A stretch of 64,000 nucleotides of DNA from Methylotenera sp. (GTDB lineage: Bacteria; Pseudomonadota; Gammaproteobacteria; Burkholderiales; Methylophilaceae), in contig JADGRO010000014.1 of the NCBI GenBank assembly GCA_017880905.1, positions 1 through 64,000 of the forward strand, given 5' to 3'. Position numbers and translations under genes: made by a program. A model generated the notes under the pieces. The model was not told where the DNA came from. It was given only the letters and a program-made list of their open reading frames with translations, and made no database searches. Position 1 is the stretch's first letter. Each line of letters starts with the position of its first letter. Positions 57,215-64,000 of this stretch are shown here, piece by piece.

Positions 57215-57933
57215 TCACTTCTTTCTAAATTGCAAAGTATAAAAAATTGGCTGTGTTGGAGATAGAAAAAGTTTCTCAAATCCAACTCTTTGGGGTTCTT
57301 TAATTATATTAGCCAAACTATATTCTTTGTGATCTAAAAGTTCTAAATCATAAATAGGTGCACTTGACCGAATATCTCCTAAAGAGTGTTTATATGTTTC
57401 AATGTTAATTCTTCCATCGTTTGTATCAATCCCAGTATATTCATATGTATGTAGGGGATGAACATCAGCAATAAACAAACTTCCACCAGATTTGAGTAAT
57501 CGTGAAAATTCACTCAAAACTAGCCTATAGTCTCTCACATGCGATAAAACTCTGCTACAAAGTATATAGCCTAATTGACGATTTTGAATAGGCATATACT
57601 GTATATCCGCCTGAACAAGTGAAAATGAATCTCTAAACATCATATTGTTTTTATAGTGTTTTTCAGATTTTTCTCTGCCAAACTCAGCATACCCTCACTA
57701 ATATCGACTAAAAGCTTATGACCTTCTGCACCCCCATAATCAGAAAGATAAGGTGAAATTCCACATCCTGCATCCAACCCTATGGATTTTTTATCAACTA
57801 AATTTAACCAATTCTTAATAATCGGCCCCTCGTTTTCCCTCCAAAATTTATACCACTTCCAATTCTCGTAATGACTTGCAATAAGGTTGTAACCCTCTCT
57901 TGCTTTATATACAACTTGTTGCTGATTGTTCAT
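57215..57933 (-). pseudogene. Class I SAM methyltransferase, broken by a one-base deletion
   Basis: The first frame (57933 to 57640) gives an N-terminal part with motif I SIGLDAGCGISPYLSDYGG, preceded by GYNLIASHYENWKWYKFW. It then stops at NTIKTI. The second frame (57643 to 57215) goes on MMFRDSFSLVQADIQYMPIQ, then CSRVLSHVRDYRLVLSEFSR and 'LLKSGGSLFIADVHPLHTYE', the post-motif part of a Methyltransf_11-type protein. Restoring one A in the T run at 57648-57652 (A on the gene strand) joins them as KNNMMFRD, so the break is a one-base deletion. The whole would be about 238 residues. Its start is 7 bases after the preceding gene in the same direction. Confidence 0.65.
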
Positions 57934-57940
57934 AAAAGTA

Positions 57941-58803
57941 TTAATTTTTAATTTTTGACTTATTTTTTTCCATTATGCTCTGTTTTTTTTCTAACTCATC
58001 AATTCTATTTTTGAGTGTAGATAATTCATCAGCATCCTTTATTTTATTCCGAATTGAATCTAGAGCTTCTTTTGATGCAATTAGCTCATTATTCAATTTT
58101 AATTCATCAACTCTAGTAGTTGTCGTTATTACTCCTAATTTTTCCCATAAAAATTTAGAAAAAATTGGCTCAAGTTGTGAAAACAATAATAAAAAAGCAA
58201 TTAAAATGCCTCCTAAGAACAAAGAGTTTTTAACCGAAGCGCTTGCCGCTTTTACTGCCCGCTCCTCAATTCCACTAACCCCCAAAAAAGTGCGATGAAA
58301 CAGTCTCGCTGATTTTGACAATTCGATTCCATAGTCTTTATCACTTACGACGCTAGGTTTATAGTCAGCAATAGGACCATCCAGTTTATGAAATGTAATT
58401 TTCGCGATTTCTTGGTCTTTTGTTATTACAACATCTTGGGCAGAAAAGTTAACTAAAAAACAACTTAACGGTCCTGAGTAACCTGGCTCAACTGCGCTAG
58501 CATTCAGCAACATAAGGCCTTTTTGCGCCAATCGATTCAAAGGTGCGTAGTAAGCGGATATAGAAGCGTTTAGATTAAGTTTTTCTTTAGTCTTTATATT
58601 AAACACTCAGTAGGGCCAATTATCCAATAATCTCTTTTACGGCCACCCACATGACATGGTTCCAATTCTTCATAACCAGATTCAGGCAAAAAAACACTAC
58701 CTACTCTAAGTGAGTATCCTGAATTATGTAAATTTCCTGATTCATGATTCTCAATCAAATTTACGCTACTTATTAAATCTTTGATATTCTTATCTGAAAG
58801 CAT
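57941..58803 (-). pseudogene. dCTP-deaminase/dUTPase-fold protein fused to a membrane helix and coiled coil, frameshifted
   Basis: The first frame (58803 to 58594) reads MLSDKNIKDLISSVNLIENH, then HNSGYSLRVGSVFLPESGYE and IIGPTECLI, the start of a Dcd-type protein. A second frame (from 58606) gives KTKEKLNLNASISAYYAPLN, RLAQKGLMLLNASAVEPGYS, GPLSCFLVNFSAQDVVITKD and ITFHKLDG, the rest of the fold. A one-base loss near 58594-58598 separates them (CLI-Y-KTKEKL expected). E. coli Dcd uses Arg115 and Glu138; by my alignment these positions are Gln (LAQKGL) and Phe (LSCFLVN), so the enzyme site seems lost. Residues ~128-149 of the second frame form a membrane helix; ~165-215 form a Lys/Glu-rich coiled coil. 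Confidence 0.65.
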
Positions 58804-58884
58804 AATTTCAACCTATCATCCCAATTCAAAATACAATTTTAGAATATTTATACAAATTAGCTATCATTAAAAGACCAGGTTTAA

Positions 58885-59625
58885 TTAAATAACAAAAAAA
58901 CTTCTCACGTAATCCAAGTCTTCTTGAGTATCTACGCCACTTGCAGGCGCATTTTGTGTAATGGTCACACCAATTTTATAGCCATGATGCAGCACGCGCA
59001 GTTGCTCTAAACTCTCAATTTTTTCTAGCTCGGTTACACTTAATTGCGCGTATTTTTTAAGGAACCCAACGCGATAGGCGTAAATACCAATATGACGGTA
59101 GGCTTGAATACTTTTCTTGTGCGCATCATCACGCGGATACGGAATCGGCGAGCGGCTGAAATACAGCGCGTTACCGTGTGCATCTATCACTACTTTAACG
59201 ATATTCGGGTTGAGAAAATTGGCTTCATCATGAATGGTGTGACAAGCGGTTGCCATCACTGCGTCTTTGCTTTTCGCTAAATGTTCGGCGACTTCTTTGA
59301 TTAAATTTGGCTCAATCAGCGGTTCGTCGCCCTGTACATTCACCACAATTTCATCGTCATTCCAGCCCAGTTTCTGCGCAACTTCGGCGATTCTATCCGT
59401 ACCAGAAGCATGGTCTATACGCGTCATCACCGCTTTGATATTGTGTTCCGCCGCCGCTTGCATGATTTTTTCGAAATCAGTGGCAATCACAACTTCACTT
59501 GCGCCACTTTTTATGGCTTGCTCTGCAACCCGCACCACCATTGATTTTCCTGCAATATCTAATAAGGGCTTGCCAGGCAAACGCATACTTGCATAACGTG
59601 CAGGAATAACGACTTTAAAAGTCAT
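58885..59625 (-). CDS. kdsB: 3-deoxy-manno-octulosonate cytidylyltransferase
   Basis: A 246-residue nucleotidyltransferase that activates Kdo with CTP for lipid A core. Motifs: FKVVIPARYASMRLPGKPLL, SEVVIATDFEKIMQAAAEHN, ASGTDRIAEVAQKLGWNDDE, IVVNVQGDEPLIEP and 'YFSRSPIPYPRDD'. All match. The start shares its last base with the stop of the Trm112-like gene upstream. Confidence 0.96.
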   Translation of the reverse strand: MTFKVVIPARYASMRLPGKPLLDIAGKSMVVRVAEQAIKSGASEVVIATDFEKIMQAAAEHNIKAVMTRIDHASGTDRIAEVAQKLGWNDDEIVVNVQGDEPLIEPNLIKEVAEHLAKSKDAVMATACHTIHDEANFLNPNIVKVVIDAHGNALYFSRSPIPYPRDDAHKKSIQAYRHIGIYAYRVGFLKKYAQLSVTELEKIESLEQLRVLHHGYKIGVTITQNAPASGVDTQEDLDYVRSFFVI

Positions 59626-59807
59626 TAGTCAACTTTTTCGTCAGGGTCGAGTTTTCTGGCTTCATCTTCCAGCATCACCGGAATACCATCACGAATGGGG
59701 TATGCCAGCCGCGCCGATTTTGAAATGAGTTCGTTGGCTTTTTTATCATAGATTAGCGGCCCTTTGGTGACCGGGCAAACCAGAATTTGTAGTAATTTTG
59801 CGTCCAT
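59625..59807 (-). CDS. Trm112-family small protein (YcaR-like)
   Basis: A 60-residue protein: [49 protein letters not shown]. This is the Trm112/YcaR domain, often with four zinc-binding Cys; here only one Cys (LVCP) is left, so zinc binding is unlikely. In E. coli ycaR stands between lpxK and kdsB as here. Role in lipid A export is not proven. Confidence 0.9.
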   Translation of the reverse strand: MDAKLLQILVCPVTKGPLIYDKKANELISKSARLAYPIRDGIPVMLEDEARKLDPDEKVD

Positions 59808-59823
59808 ACTCTATCCTTACTTT

Positions 59824-60840
59824 TTAAATCTTACTTTTTGCTAATTTACTTAAAATTAACAGCATGAGTTGCGCGTCAATTTGCACTTCGACTGGCAAAT
59901 ACCAAGCATTATTCAATGTTAATTGTCTGCATTTTACGGCATCTTTCTCTGTCATCAATAATGTTTTTTCTTGCAGCTCTGCAAAATCTTGCTGCGTAAA
60001 CGCATGGTGATCATTAAATGCACGATACTCGCAATTTAAACCTAAGCCTTTTACAAAATTAAAAAATCGCTCTGGATGCCCAATACCTGCCATTGCCACC
60101 ACGTATTGCTGTTTTAAGGCTGTTAAGCTGGTTTTGGTTTTTTCATCTAAACTAAAAATTCCCTGCATATGCAAGCTCATGGCAAACACGGGCGGTAAGG
60201 CCTCTTCAGGCATTATTGCCTTTAACCCAACGCGTCCCATATCTACAATGCCATCTACAGCGGCTAGCCGACTAACTTTTTCGCGCATTGGCCCGGCTGG
60301 CAAAAGCTGTAGATTACCAAATGAATGTTTTGAATTGATCACCACAATTTCGATATCGCGTTTTAAACGATAATGTTGTAAGCCATCGTCACTGATAATT
60401 ACATTGCAGGCTGAATGCGCCTGCAACAGTGCCCTGCCAGCCTCTTCGCGGTTTGCGTTCACCCATACAGGACAATCAGTACGCTTGGCGATTAATACCG
60501 GTTCATCTCCAAATGCGATTGGGTCGCTAGTTGCCAACACTTCGCCTATAGAGTTTCCACCATAGCCGCGGCTGATAACACCAGGCGTGTAACCCAGCTG
60601 TTTTAACTGCTCCACCAAGTAAATCACCAAAGGTGTTTTGCCAGTGCCGCCTACGCTAATATTTCCAACCACGATTACGGGGACAGGCAGATGATAAGAC
60701 TTGAGAATGCCATATTGATACAAGGTACGTCTAACCACAACTAGCGCACCAAATAGCCATGAAAGTGGCACCAATACTAGGTGCGCTAAGCCTATAGACT
60801 GCCACTGTTGATTAAACCAGCGATTAAACCCGGCGTACAT
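59824..60840 (-). CDS. lpxK: Tetraacyldisaccharide 4'-kinase
   Basis: A 338-residue kinase that phosphorylates the lipid A precursor at the 4' position. An N-terminal membrane anchor helix (WLFGALVVVRRTLY), Walker A in VGNISVGGTGKTPLVIYL, VISRGYGG, VIISDDGLQHYRLKRDIEIV with the DDGLQH motif and GIGHPERFF are diagnostic. It follows msbA on the same strand by 3 bases. Confidence 0.95.
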   Translation of the reverse strand: MYAGFNRWFNQQWQSIGLAHLVLVPLSWLFGALVVVRRTLYQYGILKSYHLPVPVIVVGNISVGGTGKTPLVIYLVEQLKQLGYTPGVISRGYGGNSIGEVLATSDPIAFGDEPVLIAKRTDCPVWVNANREEAGRALLQAHSACNVIISDDGLQHYRLKRDIEIVVINSKHSFGNLQLLPAGPMREKVSRLAAVDGIVDMGRVGLKAIMPEEALPPVFAMSLHMQGIFSLDEKTKTSLTALKQQYVVAMAGIGHPERFFNFVKGLGLNCEYRAFNDHHAFTQQDFAELQEKTLLMTEKDAVKCRQLTLNNAWYLPVEVQIDAQLMLLILSKLAKSKI

Positions 60841-60843
60841 GTG

Positions 60844-62601
60844 TTAAGCTTCTAGCTCTTTTTTATATAGCTTGGTGTAGTAGCCGTTCAACACCATAAG
60901 CTGCGCGTGGCTGCCCGATTCGATGATTTCGCCCTTATCCATCACCAAAATCCTATCGGCGTTTTCAACGGTGCTTAGGCGATGCGCAATGACAATACTG
61001 GTGCGATTTTTCATTAAGGTATCGAGCGCAGCTTGCACATGCTGTTCCGATTCCGTATCCAGTGCACTGGTAGCTTCATCTAGCAATAAAATAGGCGCGT
61101 TTTTAAGAATCGCCCGCGCAATGGCTATACGCTGGCGCTGACCGCCAGACAAGCGCACGCCCCGGTCGCCGATTTCATTTTGCAAGCCTTTTGGCAATTG
61201 TGAAATAAACTCCCAAGCATGTGCAGCTTTGGCAGCTTCAATCACTTCGACCTCAGACGTGTTGCGCAACACGCCATAAGCAATATTGTTAAAGATAGTG
61301 TCATTAAACAAAATAATATCTTGGCTGACAAGCGCAAACTGGCTGCGCAAATTTTTTAATTCGAGAGAACGAATATCGATTCCATCAAGTAAAATCAAGC
61401 CTTGTTGCAGTTCGTAAAAGCGTGGCAGCAAATTCACCAATGTGGTTTTACCACCACCAGATCGCCCTACCAATGCCACTTTTTCGCCAGGCTTTATAGT
61501 GAAACTGAGGTTATTAAGTGCAGGTTTTTTGGTGTTGACATAATTTAAAGTGACGTTTTTATATTCGATGGCGCCTTTGGCGCGTCTAATTTCCTTGCTG
61601 CCTTCGTTCACTTCGACGGACGTATCAATCACCTCAAACACGCTTTGTGCGGCAGCTAGACTCACCTGCAAATCTTCGTTAACTGCAGTCAAATTTTTAA
61701 TGGGCGCAATCAACATCAGGAGCGCCCCTACAAAGGCCGCAAACTCGCCGGCACTAAATCGGCCTACCGAGTAATACACCACCAAACCCAAAGAGAGTGC
61801 TGCCAGCAGTTCAACCACCATGCTATTGATACTGGTTAGTCTAGCCAAACGCACTTGCATACGACGATTTTTACCAGCCACTTCCGCAAAGCGTTCAAAT
61901 TCAAAATTGGTGGCACCAAAAATTTTAACAATACGCTGACCAGCAATCGCCTCTTCCGCGGCTTTAGTCATCTCGCCCACAGATTGCTGCACTTGTTTGC
62001 CAGAATCACGTAATTTTGGCGTCATTTTTTTAAGATAAACTGCCATCAACGGCGCAACAAAGACAAAGATAAGTGTCAGGCGCCAATCGAGATAAAGCAT
62101 ATATAGTAATATACCAATGGCGGTAAGTGTATCGCGCACCACTGTTAGCACTACCTTGGTACATGCGCCAGCCATCTGCTCGACATCGTATGTCAGCTTG
62201 GAAATAATTAAACCAGCTGAATGTGCATCATAAAAACTAACTGGCAACTGCATCAATTGTTTAAAAGTATCACGCCGTAATGATTCAATGACGCGGCGCG
62301 CTACCCAACGCATGGAAAAATTAGAAAAAAATCCAGAAATTGCGCGTAATGCCATCAAACCAAACAGTATCAGTGGTAAAAACTTCATTTTTTCTGGCGA
62401 TTGTTTTACAAAACCTTCATCGGTGACTTGTTTAATGGTAGCTAAAAATCCAGTGTTGGTTGCAGACAAGATAACTAATGAAAAAATACCTAGCGCAAAC
62501 ACCAGCTTGTATTGCCACGCATAACGCAGCAAACGCAAATACAACATTTTTGCGTTAGCAATATGCAGCGGTTTTTCTTTAATGGGAGAGAATTTCGACA
62601 T
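60844..62601 (-). CDS. msbA: Lipid A export ATP-binding/permease protein MsbA
   Basis: A 585-residue half-transporter. The N-terminal ~330 residues form six helices with charged loops (VARRVIESLRRDTFKQLMQL). The ATPase domain has Walker A ALVGRSGGGKTTLVNLLPRF, Q-loop VSQDIILFNDTIFNNIAYG, the signature RLSGGQRQRIAIARAILK and Walker B LLLDEATSALDTESE, then H-loop VIAHRLSTVENAD. Flips lipid A-core across the inner membrane. Operon with lpxK, as in E. coli. Confidence 0.95.
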   Translation of the reverse strand: MSKFSPIKEKPLHIANAKMLYLRLLRYAWQYKLVFALGIFSLVILSATNTGFLATIKQVTDEGFVKQSPEKMKFLPLILFGLMALRAISGFFSNFSMRWVARRVIESLRRDTFKQLMQLPVSFYDAHSAGLIISKLTYDVEQMAGACTKVVLTVVRDTLTAIGILLYMLYLDWRLTLIFVFVAPLMAVYLKKMTPKLRDSGKQVQQSVGEMTKAAEEAIAGQRIVKIFGATNFEFERFAEVAGKNRRMQVRLARLTSINSMVVELLAALSLGLVVYYSVGRFSAGEFAAFVGALLMLIAPIKNLTAVNEDLQVSLAAAQSVFEVIDTSVEVNEGSKEIRRAKGAIEYKNVTLNYVNTKKPALNNLSFTIKPGEKVALVGRSGGGKTTLVNLLPRFYELQQGLILLDGIDIRSLELKNLRSQFALVSQDIILFNDTIFNNIAYGVLRNTSEVEVIEAAKAAHAWEFISQLPKGLQNEIGDRGVRLSGGQRQRIAIARAILKNAPILLLDEATSALDTESEQHVQAALDTLMKNRTSIVIAHRLSTVENADRILVMDKGEIIESGSHAQLMVLNGYYTKLYKKELEA

Positions 62602-62657
62602 GATGATTACGTCGAACTAGGAAATAAAATATTTGTTGATATTTAAGAACCCAAACC

Positions 62658-63077
62658 TTATGGGGTCGCCCCTATTTGTGTTGCAAAAGTAATGTGTGTG
62701 TAATTGGCTTGACGAGCAGCCTCCATCACGTTGATGACGGATTGATGGGTAGTTTTAGCATCTGCATTAATCACTATGGTAGGCTCTTTACCATCACCTA
62801 CAGCCTTGGTAAGTGCACTCGAAATATTCTCTACGCCACCTGTAACTTCTGTGCCATTCACCATATAGTGCCCACCTGCATCAACTTCAACCGTAATTAC
62901 TAAAGGCTTATCTGCCGGGCTGTTGGCTTCAGCGGTTGGCAAGTTAATTTGTAACTCACTGGTGCGCGAAAATGTCGCACTTACTACCAAGAAAATAATA
63001 ATGACCAATAACACATCAATTAAAGGTACAAGATTCATCTCAAGTTCTTCGTTGCGTCTGCCACGTTGAAAATTCAT
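62658..63077 (-). CDS. exbD: Biopolymer transport protein ExbD/TolR
   Basis: A 139-residue protein with one N-terminal membrane helix containing the essential Asp (NLVPLIDVLLVIIIFLVVSA) and a periplasmic domain (LPTAEANSPADKPLVITVEV, GKEPTIVINADAKTTHQSVI). ExbD/TolR are motor partners that use proton flow. It follows exbB by 14 bases. Which TonB or Tol system it drives cannot be read here. Confidence 0.9.
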   Translation of the reverse strand: MNFQRGRRNEELEMNLVPLIDVLLVIIIFLVVSATFSRTSELQINLPTAEANSPADKPLVITVEVDAGGHYMVNGTEVTGGVENISSALTKAVGDGKEPTIVINADAKTTHQSVINVMEAARQANYTHITFATQIGATP

Positions 63078-63091
63078 TTTCTTATAACCTT

Positions 63092-63697
63092 TTAATTACG
63101 CTGACCGTGTAAGACTTCGACCAATTTAATAGCTTGCTGCTCCATATCTATTAGCAAATCGTCCACTTTACTGCGGAAATAACGATAGGAAATCATTGAG
63201 GGCACAGCCACAATAATACCGGCCGCGGTGTTATAAAGAGCTACCGAAATACCGCGTGCAAATTGTGCTACATCGTGACCGCTGTTGGTGAACGAGCCAA
63301 ACAATGCCACCATACCAATCACCGTACCCAGCAAGCCTAATAACGGCGCCACTGTAGCAATGGTGCCCAAAATGGGCAAATAACGTTCTAGTTTATGCGC
63401 AACAGCACGGCCTGTTTCCTCGATAGCTTCCTTAGTCACTTCACGCGAGTTTTTGGCGTTAGATAACGCACTTGCGAATACTTGGCCTAGCAACGAATGT
63501 TGCTCGAGTTTATTTAATGTTTCTTTCGTCACGCCGCCCTGCCCCAGCCACCTTTGCACCTCAGGCAACAGGTTGCTAGGCGCTACCATCTCGCTACGCA
63601 AAGCCCAGAAGCGCTCACCGATGATCGCCAGCGCGACGATGGATGCAATAATAAGCGGCCAAATTGGCCAACCAGCGGCCTGAATGATTTCCCACAC
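63092..63697 (-). CDS. exbB: Biopolymer transport protein ExbB/TolQ
   Basis: About 202 residues from a GTG at 63697, preceded by GAGGAG at 7 bases; the frame is open 21 codons upstream but has no good start signal. Three membrane helices: WPIWPLIIASIVALAIIGER, then YLPILGTIATVAPLLGLLGT (helix 2, with the conserved TVAPLLGLLGTV motif) and ISVALYNTAAGIIVAVPSMI (helix 3). The motor proteins ExbB5-ExbD2 share this layout. Adjacent to comEC and msbA. Confidence 0.9.
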   Translation of the reverse strand: MWEIIQAAGWPIWPLIIASIVALAIIGERFWALRSEMVAPSNLLPEVQRWLGQGGVTKETLNKLEQHSLLGQVFASALSNAKNSREVTKEAIEETGRAVAHKLERYLPILGTIATVAPLLGLLGTVIGMVALFGSFTNSGHDVAQFARGISVALYNTAAGIIVAVPSMISYRYFRSKVDDLLIDMEQQAIKLVEVLHGQRN

Positions 63698-63788
63698 AGC
63701 AATACTCCTCGAACATTCAAAAATTCCTACTACTTTAGCTGGAAGCAGGCGTTTCGGCAAGTTCCAGTTTGCTCATTTTAAGCTTTAT

Positions 63789-64000
63789 TTAATATTTCTC
63801 TAAATATTTGTCATGCCAATATCTAGGCTGACTTTGACGCCAGGCCTCAATTTTGATGGGTTTATTGGATATAAAATTTATCTTTAGCGCGCCATTATAG
63901 TCTGAACGATACAGCGAAGCGCCACTCCCCTTATAACGCTGAATAATCAATGGCTTAGGGTGTTTAAATCGGTTCAAATAACCTACAGTAAAAATGCCAG
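63789..64000 (-). CDS. comEC: ComEC/Rec2 competence protein, C-terminal end (runs off the window)
   Basis: An open frame of 70 codons enters from the right edge and stops at 63789. It reads GIFTVGYLNRFKHPKPLIIQ, RYKGSGASLYRSDYNGALKI and ends EAWRQSQPRYWHDKYLEKY. This matches the C-terminal metallo-beta-lactamase part of ComEC (GYxNRFxHP; RxD.xGA; W-R...RYW). ComEC moves transforming DNA across the inner membrane. The neighbour exbB-exbD-msbA-lpxK fits betaproteobacterial order. The open frame starts beyond 64000, so the real start is not seen. Confidence 0.82.
   Translation of the reverse strand, partial: GIFTVGYLNRFKHPKPLIIQRYKGSGASLYRSDYNGALKINFISNKPIKIEAWRQSQPRYWHDKYLEKY

Noticed and set aside
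57640-57643. Overlap of the two methyltransferase frames as a case of normal translational coupling
   Set aside because: The two frames divide one conserved domain between motif I and motif III, so a one-base deletion explains it better than two separate genes.

Overview
This is a bacterial chromosome segment of moderate GC content, densely packed with genes on both strands. Betaproteobacterial-type neighbourhoods (nadE-glnB; comEC-exbB-exbD-msbA-lpxK-Trm112-kdsB; trpH-yciO-M50-trpS-scpA-scpB-rluB; tpiA-secG-tRNA-Leu) suggest a betaproteobacterium. A small-genome methylotroph of the Methylophilaceae (Methylotenera-like) is my best guess; that is an inference from gene order and protein style, not a search result.

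Layout. 1-6094: an accessory region next to a tRNA-Leu gene, with a P4-type integrase, a SulP anion transporter, a ZntB-like transporter, a ParB-like small protein, the 3' remnant of a PPK2 polyphosphate kinase, short repeats and a frameshifted small gene. 6095-9682: tRNA-Leu, secG, tpiA, nagZ and a methyltransferase. 9679-14017: a tightly overlapping minus-strand operon with an oligopeptide-type binding lipoprotein, an L,D-transpeptidase, two permeases and YhhQ, running into the methyltransferase and nagZ. 14125-17832: doxX-like gene, rlmD, a 3'-5' exonuclease and hypotheticals. 17976-18661: two adjoining broken genes. 18671-22578: the ydbH-ynbE-ydbL envelope operon, cysM and dsbB. 22638-26749: xseA, kup and an M48 lipoprotein. 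26889-32487: dapD, a degenerate GGDEF/EAL protein, yffB-like, dapE and prmB. 32499-38733 (minus): rluB to trpH. 38813-44817: yciB, yciI-like, bolA-like, a peptidyl-prolyl isomerase and purL. 44865-49094: exported ankyrin protein, PQQ-type sugar dehydrogenase, exported unknown, beta-propeller lipoprotein and a ferritin-like DUF455 protein. 49091-57121: serB, a frameshifted CxxCH membrane protein, sucCD, a second ankyrin protein, nadE and glnB. 57215-58803: a visibly AT-rich accessory islet. 58885-64000: lipid A/Kdo export genes and the 3' end of comEC.

Working together: the core genes cover lysine (dapD, dapE), cysteine, serine, purine and NAD synthesis, the TCA cycle (sucCD), nitrogen sensing (glnB), Kdo/lipid A assembly, chromosome condensation (scpAB) and ribosome/RNA modification (rlmD, prmB, rluB). 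The overlapping operon from the peptide-binding lipoprotein to nagZ looks like a cell-wall-peptide uptake or recycling unit, but it has no ATPase gene.

Most unusual content: (i) the 57215-58803 islet, where a dCTP-deaminase/dUTPase-fold domain that seems to lack its catalytic residues is fused to one membrane helix and a coiled coil, followed after 7 bases by a SAM methyltransferase; (ii) six genes or remnants each broken by a one-base deletion, all in accessory DNA, which must be resolved as real decay or sequence error; (iii) a cyclic-di-GMP protein with an intact GGDEF domain but damaged EAL and MHYT-like domains; (iv) a PPK2 remnant whose original end can still be read through a GAA-to-TAA change.
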